From Oceanobacillus jordanicus (GTDB taxonomy: Bacteria; Bacillota; Bacilli; Bacillales; Amphibacillaceae): a DNA stretch of 44,650 bases. The stretch is from positions 1 through 44,650 of the forward strand of contig NZ_JAIFZM010000023.1 of assembly GCF_022095695.1 (NCBI RefSeq), read 5' to 3'. The notes under the pieces are model-generated. The model was not told where the DNA came from and did no database searches. It was given only the letters and a program-made list of their open reading frames with translations. The position numbers and the translations under genes are program-made. This document shows, piece by piece, positions 1 to 8,335 of the stretch (positions within the stretch are counted from its first letter, which is position 1; each line of letters begins with the position of its first letter).

Positions 1-6
1 GGTAGC

Positions 7-288
7 ATGGATGTAATGATTACTATTTTTGAAGACGATACATATACCGATTATGCCTTTGAAAATGAGTTGAAATTAGAACTTAAGAAAATTGGCCGTG
101 ATATTATTACTCTTGAGAGTAATAAAACAAAAGAACGAGTGGGATTCAAAAAGAAAGATATGAGAGTGGTAAATGTGAAAATGGATGGGGAAGAGATAGA
201 AGATCCAGATCAATTTAACGACACAATTTCACAAGCGGTTGTTCAAGCAACAGAAAATTTGGCCCTTGAATTATATGGACTAGTATAA
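7..288 (+). CDS. Hypothetical protein, possibly 5'-truncated by the window edge
   Basis: I do not recognise this 93-residue protein. It is acidic, mixed alpha/beta in appearance and has no signal peptide or membrane segment. The frame is still open at base 1, so the real start may lie upstream; ATG codons at 7 and 16 are the in-window candidates, and the few upstream bases are too short to judge a ribosome site. It reads on the plus strand and is followed 114 bases later by another small ORF. It is called a gene because of its compact coding character; no function is proposed. Confidence 0.6.
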   Translation: MDVMITIFEDDTYTDYAFENELKLELKKIGRDIITLESNKTKERVGFKKKDMRVVNVKMDGEEIEDPDQFNDTISQAVVQATENLALELYGLV

Positions 289-402
289 ATCTAGATAAAC
301 TGCTCGTAAGCCATCTATTTTTAGCGTTCAAAAAAATAAACCGTTTATTTTTTTCTGTGCAGGAAAAATAAGAAAAGAGGCACATAGAATGAAAGGAGGT
401 AT

Positions 403-552
403 ATGTTGTTAAATGAATATGAAACATTTTACTTTCGAAGGGACCTAACATATCTGACCTATTTATTGCTAAAAAGCAATGAAAGTAAGAGGGCGAAGCA
501 AATTCGTAGTGAAATTGAGTTCGTAAGAGGGATACTAAGTAAAGCTAGCTGA
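403..552 (+). CDS. Small hypothetical protein, 49 residues
   Basis: An ORF preceded by a near-perfect ribosome site (AAAGGAGGT at 392-400). The ATG at 403 sits only 3 bases after GGAGG, so the in-frame TTG at 406 could be the actual start. The product begins MLLNEYETFYF and ends in a basic helix (KRAKQIRSEIEFVRG). It has no membrane segment. It resembles short helical regulators such as the Spo0E-like phosphatases in size, but the SQELD signature of that family is absent, so I do not assign it. A strong hairpin terminator lies about 50 bases downstream. Confidence 0.45.
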   Translation: MLLNEYETFYFRRDLTYLTYLLLKSNESKRAKQIRSEIEFVRGILSKAS

Positions 553-601
553 TGACAAACAACCTGCATATTAGTTCTGTAACCAAAGCATTGTATTTAA
601 C

Positions 602-655
602 AAAAAACCGAACGAGCATTCGAATCTAAAACTATTCGAAGCCGTTCGGTTTTTT
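602..655. terminator. Hairpin terminator, probably bidirectional
   Basis: AAAAAACCGAACG at 602-614 pairs with CGTTCGGTTTTTT at 643-655, with an inner ATTCGAA/TTCGAA arm. The T run on the right serves the small plus-strand gene at 403-552. Confidence 0.8.
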
Positions 656-836
656 ATAGATATGTGAATGACATGTCTAATAGCCACTCTATTATCATAC
701 ATAAATCCCTTTTGCATCCCAATTACTTGTGAACAAGCATAAGAAAAGAAAGATGATATTCCGTACTTATCAATTGATAAGTGAAAGGATATTGTGTTAT
801 AAAATAAGAGTCAAAACGAAAAAAGGAGACTCTAAT

Positions 837-3800
837 ATGTTGGATTGGATTTTAAAGCGGTCTAAGCTCTTTATACTTTTTATTGTATTGTTTGTCATAC
901 TAGGCGTGTTTACTTTCTTTCAACTACCACAGCGGGAAATCCCTGAAACGACAGCGAATGTGGGTACAATTAACACCGTCTACCCTGGTGCTACGGTAAA
1001 CACTGTAGAGCGGTCGATTACAAACCCAATTGAAGATGCACTACGATCAGTAGATGGTATTGCCGAATTAAACTCGACTTCTTCAGCCGGATTTTCTAAT
1101 GTAGTGGTAGAAGTAGAAGAGGGAGCGAGTAGAGATGACGTATTTGCAGACATAAATCAAGCTGTTTCCAGTGCATCAACGTCCTTTCCGGATGAGGCAC
1201 TTGAACCAGAAGTTAACGAATCGATGTCACAATCACCTATTGTCTCCTATCATCTCACGAGTGATACACGTGACAACTTGCTTTCCTTAGGAAATGAATT
1301 GAACAATTGGAAAGATGAAGTAGAAGCATTACCCGGGGTTGCAGGTGTAACCATCAAAGGATTACCTGAGGAACAAATCCTGATCAGCGTAAAGCAGGAG
1401 GAGTTAAAAGAAGCAGGGCTTAATCCGGGTGACTTGCAAACTGCCATTAATAATGAGTATTCTCCAACACCTTTAGGTAAGCAAGATATGGAGGAGGAAG
1501 TGGTGCAGCTTTCGGTAGATAACTATGATTCCCTGGAGCAGATGGAAGAAGTCTACATTGGGAAAAATCCAGAGGGCGATTCTGTTTACTTAAAAGACAT
1601 TGCAGATGTGGAGGTTAGTTCAAAAGAGCTTGAAGATCTTATCACCTTTGAAGGGAAACCTTCTATATCTTTCACAGCTTACGTGAAAAAAGGCGAGGAT
1701 ATCCCCACTGTTGATGAACGAGTAGCTACCAAAGTGGATCAGCTTGCAGAAGGTCTTCCTTCTACTGTGCAACTTGAGTCATATTATTCGCAGGCATCCA
1801 TTGTAACGAATATTTTTGATGGATTATTCCAATCACTTGCCATTTCAGTATTAGCCGTTATTGTTGCAGCAGCTCTTGGACTATCTGCTTCTGGTGCATT
1901 GGTAGTAGCACTTGCTGTACCAATATCTGTTTTGACTGGATTAATTCCATTACAATTCACAAGCGTTGATCTTAATCAAATTTCTGTTATCGGAATTATT
2001 ATCGCGCTAGGTATTATCGTGGATGATTCCATTGTTATTAATGACAATATCCAACGCAGGTACAAACTTGGGGACAAAGGATTAATGGGAGCAGTAAATG
2101 GTGTGAAAGAGATTTGGGTCTCCATCGTAACTTCTTCTCTTGCCATTGTATTTACTTTCCTGCCACTTATTTTTCTATCCGGAGGAAACGGTGCATTTAT
2201 CCGCGCCTTACCAACAGTGTTGATATCAACCATTATTGCATCAACGTTGGTAGCACTAGTCTTTGTGCCGATTTTTCGTTATTTATTTAACCGTCGATCG
2301 AAAAAACCGATGTCAGACGCACCAGGTATTGCTGGAAAGCCTTTAAATAAGCTTGCAGACTTGTATGCCGATAAGCTTTTAAATAAGTTTTCTAAAAAGC
2401 CACTTATTGTTTCTATTATTGGGCTTATTTTTACAACCGCGATCTTCGGGTTAGTCTTGTTAACGCCATTTGAATTCTTCCCACCAGCAGATAAGGAAGA
2501 AGTAACGGTAGACATTACACTACCAATCGGCACACCTCTTGATGAGACGCACGATGTGCTTCAAGACATGGAAGAAAGATTACAAACAGATGACGGTGTA
2601 TATGAAACAAGTGTCTTTACAGGTACAGGTACTCCTGGCCTCTTTAATAGTTCACTATCGAGGACTGGTGAGAATACTGGTCAGATTGTAGCCAGAGTAG
2701 ATCGGGAAAATCAAACAACGCAAGGGCTAATTGATGACTGGACAGACAAACTTCGTAGTGAATACCCTGACGCTGAGATATTTATGGATACGATTCAGCA
2801 GGGCCCACCAGTTGGAGCTCCTGTCACCGTTACAGTGAGCGGTCCTGAGATAGAGCAATTAATTGAACTGAGAAATGAACTAACGAAAGATATTGAAGGA
2901 TTAGAGACTGATATTGTTGTTGATAATGTAGGTGAATTTGAACCATCAATAGAATATGTTCCGAACCGCGAGGAGCTTGAAGAGAATGGCATTAGCATTA
3001 ACCAAATTAGTCAGCAAATACGACTAGCAACAGAGGGAATTCCGCTTAGCTCGTTTGATGACGGTGTAGTTAAACGAGATATGAAGATCTTACTTGATGG
3101 CGAGGATACGATTGATCTTTCTAAACTAGAAGTTCCTGCTGCCTCGACAAATGGCCCACCAGAACTTATTTCGCTGGATGAGCTTGTGACCCCAAAAGAG
3201 GGAGAAAAACTGCAAATCATTCCGCACATTGATGGCGAACGTTCCATTACGCTTCGAGCCTTTCCGGAAAATGAGGAGAATTATGAAGCAAACGTAAGTG
3301 AAATTGTAGAAAAACAAAGGGAGCAGCTTGATGATTCTAATTATAGTATTACATTAGGTGGAGAAAACGAAGCGCAAAGTGATTTCTTTATGGAAATTAC
3401 TGTACTCTTTATTATCGTGCTTTTCCTAGTGTACCTATTAATTGCGTTTCAATTTAACTCCCTTTCGTTACCGTTTCTTGTTCTTGTTGCAGTATACCTG
3501 GCAATATCGGGAGCCATACTCGGCTTATTTGTTACCCAAACACCAATTAGTTTTCTAGGTGTGATGGGAATGGTATCGCTCACGGGTATTGTGGTGAGAA
3601 ACTCGATTGTGTTAATCGAATTTATTGAACAATCCTTGAAAAAAGGAATGGATGTAAAAGAAGCAGTGATTGAGTCTGGACGTGTACGACTACGACCAAT
3701 TCTGTTAACCGCCATTACGTCAATTGTTGCCTTAATTCCAGTAGCTGTAAGTGGAGATGCTCTCTTTACACCACTTGCCGTGACAATTATATCTGGTATT

Positions 3801-3896
3801 CTCTTCTCGGCAATCTTAACCTTAATTATGGTACCAATGCTTTACCTCGTGTTCTATCGTTTTAGAAGAAAGAAAACAGACAGCGAAACGATATAA
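837..3896 (+). CDS. RND family efflux permease (AcrB/SwrC-like)
   Basis: Inner-membrane proton-driven efflux pump of the resistance-nodulation-division superfamily, 1019 residues, near the family's usual 1000-1070. ATG 837 is chosen because AAAGGAGA (822-829) lies 7 bases upstream and the protein then begins with the typical MLDWILKRSKLF...QLPQREIPE start; the frame is open further upstream to 729. Two halves each have one N-terminal helix, a large porter loop and a cluster of five helices. The TM4 proton-relay pair is visible as GIIVDDSIV (Asp about 396-397). In TM10 the motif is GIVVRNSIV, with Arg where AcrB has Lys940. No membrane-fusion partner or outer-membrane channel is adjacent, as for B. 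subtilis SwrC. The substrate is unknown; surfactant, lipid or drug export is a family-based guess. Confidence 0.9.
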   Translation: MLDWILKRSKLFILFIVLFVILGVFTFFQLPQREIPETTANVGTINTVYPGATVNTVERSITNPIEDALRSVDGIAELNSTSSAGFSNVVVEVEEGASRDDVFADINQAVSSASTSFPDEALEPEVNESMSQSPIVSYHLTSDTRDNLLSLGNELNNWKDEVEALPGVAGVTIKGLPEEQILISVKQEELKEAGLNPGDLQTAINNEYSPTPLGKQDMEEEVVQLSVDNYDSLEQMEEVYIGKNPEGDSVYLKDIADVEVSSKELEDLITFEGKPSISFTAYVKKGEDIPTVDERVATKVDQLAEGLPSTVQLESYYSQASIVTNIFDGLFQSLAISVLAVIVAAALGLSASGALVVALAVPISVLTGLIPLQFTSVDLNQISVIGIIIALGIIVDDSIVINDNIQRRYKLGDKGLMGAVNGVKEIWVSIVTSSLAIVFTFLPLIFLSGGNGAFIRALPTVLISTIIASTLVALVFVPIFRYLFNRRSKKPMSDAPGIAGKPLNKLADLYADKLLNKFSKKPLIVSIIGLIFTTAIFGLVLLTPFEFFPPADKEEVTVDITLPIGTPLDETHDVLQDMEERLQTDDGVYETSVFTGTGTPGLFNSSLSRTGENTGQIVARVDRENQTTQGLIDDWTDKLRSEYPDAEIFMDTIQQGPPVGAPVTVTVSGPEIEQLIELRNELTKDIEGLETDIVVDNVGEFEPSIEYVPNREELEENGISINQISQQIRLATEGIPLSSFDDGVVKRDMKILLDGEDTIDLSKLEVPAASTNGPPELISLDELVTPKEGEKLQIIPHIDGERSITLRAFPENEENYEANVSEIVEKQREQLDDSNYSITLGGENEAQSDFFMEITVLFIIVLFLVYLLIAFQFNSLSLPFLVLVAVYLAISGAILGLFVTQTPISFLGVMGMVSLTGIVVRNSIVLIEFIEQSLKKGMDVKEAVIESGRVRLRPILLTAITSIVALIPVAVSGDALFTPLAVTIISGILFSAILTLIMVPMLYLVFYRFRRKKTDSETI

Positions 3897-3969
3897 GGAC
3901 GCTCAAAATGAATATAAAATAGGCTTAAGGATCAACAAATAACGAATTTTGTTATCTATCGTAGGCATT

Positions 3970-4012
3970 AAAAAGGACTATCAATTGTTAATTAATTTGA
4001 TAGTCCTTTTTT
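3970..4012. terminator. Bidirectional terminator between RND pump and ydcZ-like pair
   Basis: AAAAGGACTATCAA (3970-3983) pairs with TTGATAGTCCTTTT (3997-4010), flanked by an A run and a T run. It can stop the plus-strand pump gene and the minus-strand permease operon that converge here. Confidence 0.8.
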
Positions 4013-4015
4013 ATG

Positions 4016-4480
4016 TTACGAGGCGTCTTCTTCGCTGGTACGTTTATTTCCTTTATAGATAAAATAAAGTGCAATGATCATAAATAGTAATGCAACATAA
4101 CGTTTACTATCTAGAGGAACTACTAAACTATTGAACCAGCCGAAATTGTCAATAAGAATACCGATAACAAGCTGACCAATAATAACCGTAATATTTGTTG
4201 CAATAACCCCAATTTTAGGGACAGCGGCTATAATAAAAAGTAAAAACAACACTCCTAAAAATACAGCGCTTAATTGCCATTTAGGTACTTCCAGAATGGC
4301 AAGTAGATTTCCATTTCCAAAAAAAAGTATTAAAATTGCTAGAAACATTGTTCCAGTTATAAAAGTTAACAGTGTCGTTTCAATTGTTCCTGCTTTACGA
4401 CCGAATGTGCCATTAACAGCAGACTGTGCGCTTAATGTAAGACCACCTATAAAGGTGAATAGGATCATTAATATACCCAC
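4016..4480 (-). CDS. YdcZ-type (DUF606) DMT permease, second of a pair
   Basis: Small membrane protein of 154 residues with about five hydrophobic helices, matching the YdcZ/DUF606 branch of the drug/metabolite transporter superfamily (pattern GGLTLSAQSAVNGTFGRK in helix 1; GVIATNITVIIGQL before helix 4). It ends in a basic, then acidic tail. It follows its paralogue at 4492-4920 by 11 bases, so the two are cotranscribed and probably act as a heterodimer, as paired short DMT proteins do. Substrate unknown. An ArsR-type regulator heads the operon. Confidence 0.8.
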   Translation of the reverse strand: MGILMILFTFIGGLTLSAQSAVNGTFGRKAGTIETTLLTFITGTMFLAILILFFGNGNLLAILEVPKWQLSAVFLGVLFLLFIIAAVPKIGVIATNITVIIGQLVIGILIDNFGWFNSLVVPLDSKRYVALLFMIIALYFIYKGNKRTSEEDAS

Positions 4481-4491
4481 TTTCAGACCTC

Positions 4492-4920
4492 CTAGTAAAC
4501 TAAAATAAGAGCTATTACCATTGAAATAACAGCTAATATTTTTTCTTTATTGATTTTAGATTTCTTGCTTCCGAGCCAGCCATAATGTTCAATCACTATG
4601 CTCATAACTAATTGACCAATAATTACTGCAACCATCGTTATTCCAACGCCAACAAATGGAACACTAATTACAATTGACGTTAAATAAACAACGCCTAAGA
4701 CACCACCAAGCAATGTCCATTTAGGTGCTTCTACGACATACGAAAGTTTACCTTTTCCAAAGAATAACCAAAGTAAACCAAGGATGATGGAACCCACCAA
4801 AAAGTTGTAAAAGCTAGTTTCCAGCTTTCCTATCGTTTTCCCTAATTCACCATAGATAGCCCCTTCAAAACTGAGCGCAGTCCCTGCTAATAATGCTAAT
4901 ATATACGAAATGTAACGCAT
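4492..4920 (-). CDS. YdcZ-type (DUF606) DMT permease, first of a pair
   Basis: 142-residue membrane protein with five hydrophobic helices and the same plan as its neighbour: ALSFEGAIYGELGK in helix 1 and GVGITMVAVIIGQL before helix 4. The ATG at 4920 is preferred because GGAGGA lies 9 bases upstream on the minus strand; a longer frame up to 4998 has no better signal. It lies just downstream of the ArsR regulator gene, and the gap holds a 20-bp inverted repeat (4954-4973) matching the one before that regulator. The transported compound cannot be inferred. Confidence 0.8.
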   Translation of the reverse strand: MRYISYILALLAGTALSFEGAIYGELGKTIGKLETSFYNFLVGSIILGLLWLFFGKGKLSYVVEAPKWTLLGGVLGVVYLTSIVISVPFVGVGITMVAVIIGQLVMSIVIEHYGWLGSKKSKINKEKILAVISMVIALILVY

Positions 4921-4953
4921 TAAATCATTTCCTCCTAAGTTCTTTATATTTAG

Positions 4954-4973
4954 ATATCTAGAATAATCGATAT
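4954..4973. promoter_or_regulatory. Candidate ArsR operator upstream of the ydcZ pair
   Basis: ATATCT-N8-CGATAT, a 20-base imperfect inverted repeat in the gap between the regulator gene and the first permease. It shares length, spacing and right half with the repeat at 5331-5350, so both are likely bound by the same dimeric regulator. Confidence 0.6.
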
Positions 4974-5003
4974 ATAATGGTAAAAAAACAAAAATCAACC
5001 AAC

Positions 5004-5318
5004 TTAGATTTCTGTTTTAAGAAATTCAGTAAACTGATGAATGGCTTCTTCGTTTCTTCGATAGTACGTCCACTGACCATATCGAACAGATTCAAGAAGA
5101 CCAGCTTTCTGCATCATATTTAAGTAGTGAGAGACCGTAGATTGAGAAGCTTCGGCTTTTTCTTGAATGTCTCCTACACATACTCCCCCTTTGTAACTTA
5201 CCTCCTTTGGCAGGTGAGCCCCTTGTTTAGGAAAATGCTTCTCTGGTTCCTTCAACCACTGTAAAATGTTAAGTCTCGTTTTGTTTGATAGCGCCTTAAA
5301 CACATCGATTGTTTCCAT
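5004..5318 (-). CDS. ArsR-family winged-helix repressor
   Basis: 104-residue ArsR/SmtB-type regulator. Recognisable features are the N-terminal LSNKTRLNILQWL helix, the recognition helix region ASQSTVSHYLNMMQKAGLL (about 57-75) and the wing VRYGQWTYYRRNEE. One Cys lies in GGVCVGD just before the recognition helix; the ELCVCDL metal site of classical ArsR is absent, so the ligand need not be a metal. ATG 5318 starts the protein at the conserved METIDVFKALSN segment. The gene precedes two DMT permease genes, and matching 20-bp inverted repeats lie before it and before them, which suggests autorepression and control of the exporter pair by one ligand. Confidence 0.88.
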   Translation of the reverse strand: METIDVFKALSNKTRLNILQWLKEPEKHFPKQGAHLPKEVSYKGGVCVGDIQEKAEASQSTVSHYLNMMQKAGLLESVRYGQWTYYRRNEEAIHQFTEFLKTEI

Positions 5319-5330
5319 AGGCCATATTAT

Positions 5331-5350
5331 ATATCGGCTTTATTCGATAT
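5331..5350. promoter_or_regulatory. Candidate ArsR operator upstream of the regulator
   Basis: ATATCG-N8-CGATAT, a perfect 6-8-6 inverted repeat centred about 22 bases upstream of the regulator's start codon. It matches the 6-8-6 repeat at 4954-4973. Confidence 0.65.
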
Positions 5351-5538
5351 GTCAATTAGTAGAAGTTAAATGAAGTTAAATGTATTATCCGTGTCTTGGT
5401 ATAGCTCTGTAGTAGCTCGTTCTTATACTAACAATTCTATACAGTGGTATAAGATTGAACGTGGAGGACCTCTTGTTTCCCGTCATACTAGTTTGATATG
5501 CTAGTAGAAAGATACATAAGATATTAGGGGGAAATAGG

Positions 5539-6441
5539 TTGTACAAATCTTTTGTAGCTATAGGGATTATGGCTACTATAACGTTAGTAGGTTGTGACTT
5601 AAATCAGCAGGAAAACATAAAAGAGGTTTCAATGGCTGAGCTTAGCCAGCAGGAAGAATTGAAGAAAGAAGAAATAGTTCTCGATAAAGATGAAGTAAGC
5701 GATAAAGCAGAATCCGCCAGTTCTGACTATGAGAACAAAGACCAAAATGCCAAAGAAAAGGCAGAAAATACAGAGAGAGCGAGCGAACCAGAAACCGAAG
5801 AACCCGGACCTGAAGCTGAGGAAGAGACTAAAAGTGAAGAGGAGTCGAAAAGTGAAACGGCTCCTGAAGAGACGGAGGCAGAGGGGGCAGTAGCTACAGA
5901 GAAAGAAACGGAAAAGCCAGCTGATACGTTTAATCACTATCCACGAGGGCAATTTGCGGTGGATGGCAATCCGGGTCAGATAGTGGAAAATGCGACTGGT
6001 GTTTTTACAATTGAAAAAGCAACAGAAGCAGGCAATGTGAAGGTAGGTCCTATAAACATAGAAATTAAAAATGTCAGTCTTGTCAGTGGAGAAGTAACAG
6101 AAGAGTCGATAGCCGGTATTTCGGGTGATGAGGTGAGTTTCTTGCAAGTGGACGCCGTTTTGCAGAACACAAGTGATCTTCCCCTTCAGTTCTGTTTTGC
6201 ATGCACCACAATGGATATGAATGGCCATCAGTTAACTGCTCATGATATGTTTAGTGGCAGGACAGACGGAGATTACACCAGTACGACACCAAAGAATGCC
6301 ACGTTGGTATACATGTTAAATGAAGACCACCCACCTTCAGAACAAATCAGCAATGTAACAATTGATATTACTTCATCTCCTGAAAATATAGAAACAGAAA
6401 AAAGCGTTGGGACTGGAAAGTCGATTGATGTTTCGCTTTAA
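5539..6441 (+). CDS. Secreted lipoprotein with acidic linker and Ig-like domain
   Basis: 300 residues. The start is TTG 5539, 7 bases after AGGGGG. A lipoprotein signal ends in LVGC (Cys19), so the mature protein should be lipid-anchored outside the membrane. Residues about 25-130 are a low-complexity Glu/Lys/Ser linker. The C-terminal ~160 residues alternate hydrophobic strands (VGPINIEIKNVSLV, EVSFLQVDAVLQNTSDLPL), resembling the DUF4352/telokin-like Ig-fold domains common on Bacillus lipoproteins. A CFAC pair lies in this domain (about residue 217-220) and could bind metal or form a disulfide. It stands alone between an ArsR operon and hxlR. Function unknown; ligand binding at the cell surface is the most that can be inferred. 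Confidence 0.75.
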   Translation: MYKSFVAIGIMATITLVGCDLNQQENIKEVSMAELSQQEELKKEEIVLDKDEVSDKAESASSDYENKDQNAKEKAENTERASEPETEEPGPEAEEETKSEEESKSETAPEETEAEGAVATEKETEKPADTFNHYPRGQFAVDGNPGQIVENATGVFTIEKATEAGNVKVGPINIEIKNVSLVSGEVTEESIAGISGDEVSFLQVDAVLQNTSDLPLQFCFACTTMDMNGHQLTAHDMFSGRTDGDYTSTTPKNATLVYMLNEDHPPSEQISNVTIDITSSPENIETEKSVGTGKSIDVSL

Positions 6442-6445
6442 GAAG

Positions 6446-6481
6446 CAAAACCACTACACTTCAAGTCAGGTAGTGGTTTTG
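6446..6481. terminator. Terminator between the lipoprotein gene and hxlR
   Basis: CAAAACCACTAC pairs with GTAGTGGTTTTG around a 12-base loop. The A and T runs suit both converging genes. Confidence 0.75.
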
Positions 6482-6486
6482 TGTTA

Positions 6487-6849
6487 TTATTTAATCATTT
6501 TGTCTTCATGTAACACTTCTTCCATGTAATCTTTTCCCCATTCATACATTGCATCCAAAATAGGCATTAGTCGAGTTCCATACTCTGTTAGTGAGTATTC
6601 TACTTTTGGTGGTACAACAGGGTAGACTTCGCGGTGTATAATATAATGCGCTTCAAGCTCGCGTAGTTGATTCGTCAACATTCGTTGGGTGATCCCAGGC
6701 ATAAGGGTTTTTAACTCACCAAAGCGTTTCGTTCCTTTTTTTCCTAAATGCCAAATGATTAGCATTTTCCATTTACCACCTATGACAGAAAGAGTTAATT
6801 CCTTTTCACAGTTAAAGGTCTTTTCAGCGAAATTAGGCAAGTTTATCAA
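6487..6849 (-). CDS. hxlR: HxlR, formaldehyde-responsive activator of hxlAB
   Basis: 120-residue winged-helix regulator of the HxlR family ([15 protein letters not shown] helix, [14 protein letters not shown] recognition helix, [13 protein letters not shown] wing). It lies divergent to hxlAB exactly as in B. subtilis, where HxlR activates that operon in response to formaldehyde. The N-terminal FNCEKE motif carries Cys14 and Lys16, equivalent to the Cys11/Lys13 pair of B. subtilis HxlR that formaldehyde cross-links; this part is family knowledge, and the residues are visible here. The shared 186-base gap holds repeated AGTATA/AAAG...CTTT elements suitable as its binding sites. Its adjacency to both pathway genes makes the assignment firm. 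Confidence 0.92.
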   Translation of the reverse strand: MINLPNFAEKTFNCEKELTLSVIGGKWKMLIIWHLGKKGTKRFGELKTLMPGITQRMLTNQLRELEAHYIIHREVYPVVPPKVEYSLTEYGTRLMPILDAMYEWGKDYMEEVLHEDKMIK

Positions 6850-7035
6850 TCCCTTTCTTTAAATTAAATGGAGTTGGACAGTATACTTTTTTGCACTATC
6901 TGTAATGAAAGTGCGTACTTTTCAATTCATTTTATAGAAAGTATAATCTTTTTTAAGCAGCTGAGTAAATCAATTAGCTTTTGAGCATTCTATTCATGTT
7001 GTGAATTATTATGACGTAAAGGGGATTTTTTAAAG
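6850..7035. promoter_or_regulatory. hxlR-hxlA divergent control region
   Basis: Intergenic region between divergent genes. It holds AAAGTGCGTACTTT (6908-6921, inverted repeat AAAGT-N4-ACTTT), AAAGTATAATCTTT (6938-6951) and CAGTATACTTTT (6879-6890). These related elements are spaced about 30 bases apart and are the natural candidates for the paired HxlR sites known upstream of B. subtilis hxlAB. A weak -35-like TTGAGC lies at 6981-6986. Exact binding sites cannot be fixed by reading alone. Confidence 0.5.
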
Positions 7036-7668
7036 ATGAAATTACAGTTAGCGTTAGATCTAGTAAACATACCAGAAGCGATTGAACTTGTATCTGAAGT
7101 TCAAGATTCTATTGATATTGTAGAAATTGGAACACCTATTATTAACAAATTTGGCCATGAGGCTGTTCGTAAAATAAAAGAAGCTTATCCAAGCTTAACG
7201 GTACTTGCTGATGTGAAAATTATGGACGCAGCTGGTTATGAAGTAGAGCAAGCTTCAAACGCTGGTGCCGATATTGTTACGATCCTTGGTGCAGCTGAAG
7301 ATAGCTCTATTCGTGGAGCGGTGGAAGCAGCAAAAGAAGCAGGAAAAGAAATTCTTGTAGACATGATTGCAGTGAAAGATATCGAAACGCGTGCTAAAGA
7401 GCTTGACCAGCTTGGTGCAGACTATATCTGTGTTCACACTGGTTATGACCTGCAAGCTGAAGGCAAGGATTCTTTTGAGGATCTACGTACGATTAAAGGT
7501 GTTGTTAAAAATGCGAAAACAGCGATTGCTGGTGGGATTAAGCTTGAGACACTTCCGGAAGTAGTTAAAGCTCAGCCAGACCTTGTTATTGTAGGTGGCG
7601 GTATCACTTCAAAAGAAGATAAAAAAGCGGCGGCAGCCGAAATTAAAGAACTAATTAACAAAGGATAA
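7036..7668 (+). CDS. hxlA: 3-hexulose-6-phosphate synthase
   Basis: First enzyme of the ribulose monophosphate pathway; it condenses formaldehyde with ribulose 5-phosphate to give D-arabino-3-hexulose 6-phosphate in the cytoplasm. The 210-residue length is normal. The orotidine-decarboxylase-like TIM barrel is evident from LQLALDLVNIPEA, VEIGTPIIN, the DVKIMD catalytic motif (about 59-64), VHTGYD and the phosphate-binding AGGIKLET and VIVGGGIT loops. It is followed 6 bases later by hxlB and divergent from hxlR. In this non-methylotroph the pair most likely detoxifies formaldehyde. Confidence 0.95.
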   Translation: MKLQLALDLVNIPEAIELVSEVQDSIDIVEIGTPIINKFGHEAVRKIKEAYPSLTVLADVKIMDAAGYEVEQASNAGADIVTILGAAEDSSIRGAVEAAKEAGKEILVDMIAVKDIETRAKELDQLGADYICVHTGYDLQAEGKDSFEDLRTIKGVVKNAKTAIAGGIKLETLPEVVKAQPDLVIVGGGITSKEDKKAAAAEIKELINKG

Positions 7669-7674
7669 TGGAAG

Positions 7675-8232
7675 ATGAAAACGACGCAATACTTTGAAGA
7701 GATTATCCGTGAACTAGAAAGTAGAACGCAATCTATCTCAGAAGAAGAGTCTGAGAAATTAGTCGAGGCTATCGTTGCAGCTAATAAAGTATTTGTAGCT
7801 GGTGCAGGACGTTCTGGCTTTATGGGTAAATCATTTGTCATGCGCATGATGCACATGGGAATTGATGCCTATGCAGTTGGAGAAACGGTTACCGCGAATC
7901 TGCAAGAAGGTGACTTGCTAATTGTAGGAACGGGATCTGGTGAAACACAAACATTGGTACCCATTGTGGAAAAAGCCAAAAGTTTAGGTGGCAAAGTAGC
8001 AGCCGTAACGTTATCACCACAGTCAACGATTGGACGATTTGCTGATCTTACGGTTGTTCTTCCAGGTGCGCCGAAAGATCAGGAAGATGGCCAATATGAA
8101 ACCATCCAACCGATGGGGTCTCTCTTTGAACAAACCTCCTTACTCTTTTATGATGCTGTAATTCTGCGTTTTATGGAGAAGAAAGAGCTTAACTCAAAAC
8201 AGATGTATGGAAAGCATGCTAACTTAGAATAG
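7675..8232 (+). CDS. hxlB: 6-phospho-3-hexuloisomerase
   Basis: 185-residue SIS-domain isomerase converting hexulose 6-phosphate to fructose 6-phosphate, the second step of formaldehyde fixation. Visible sugar-isomerase signatures are VFVAGAGRSGFMGKSFVMRMMHMG (about 40-63), LLIVGTGSGETQTLVPI (about 82-98) and the C-terminal QPMGSLFEQTSLLFYDAVI segment. It starts 6 bases after hxlA, with AATGGAAG as a weak ribosome site, consistent with translational coupling, and ends before a strong terminator. Confidence 0.95.
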   Translation: MKTTQYFEEIIRELESRTQSISEEESEKLVEAIVAANKVFVAGAGRSGFMGKSFVMRMMHMGIDAYAVGETVTANLQEGDLLIVGTGSGETQTLVPIVEKAKSLGGKVAAVTLSPQSTIGRFADLTVVLPGAPKDQEDGQYETIQPMGSLFEQTSLLFYDAVILRFMEKKELNSKQMYGKHANLE

Positions 8233-8246
8233 AAATCAATACAAGA

Positions 8247-8278
8247 AGCTGTACCCTAAATGTTGGGTACAGCTTTTT
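8247..8278 (+). terminator. hxlAB terminator
   Basis: AGCTGTACCC (8247-8256) pairs with GGGTACAGCT (8265-8274), followed by TTTT. Confidence 0.85.
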
Positions 8279-8335
8279 GTAGACTACTTTAAGGTTTGTC
8301 GACTAAATTGGTAAGACCTTGTTATCGGTATACTA

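Noticed and set aside
729-836. Upstream extension of the RND pump to 729.
   Set aside because: The added basic residues are unlike the family; AAAGGAGA points to ATG 837.
5629-6228. 199-residue minus-strand frame opposite the lipoprotein.
   Set aside because: It is the antisense shadow of the Glu-rich linker (giving Phe/Leu-rich sequence) and has no ribosome site or operon context.
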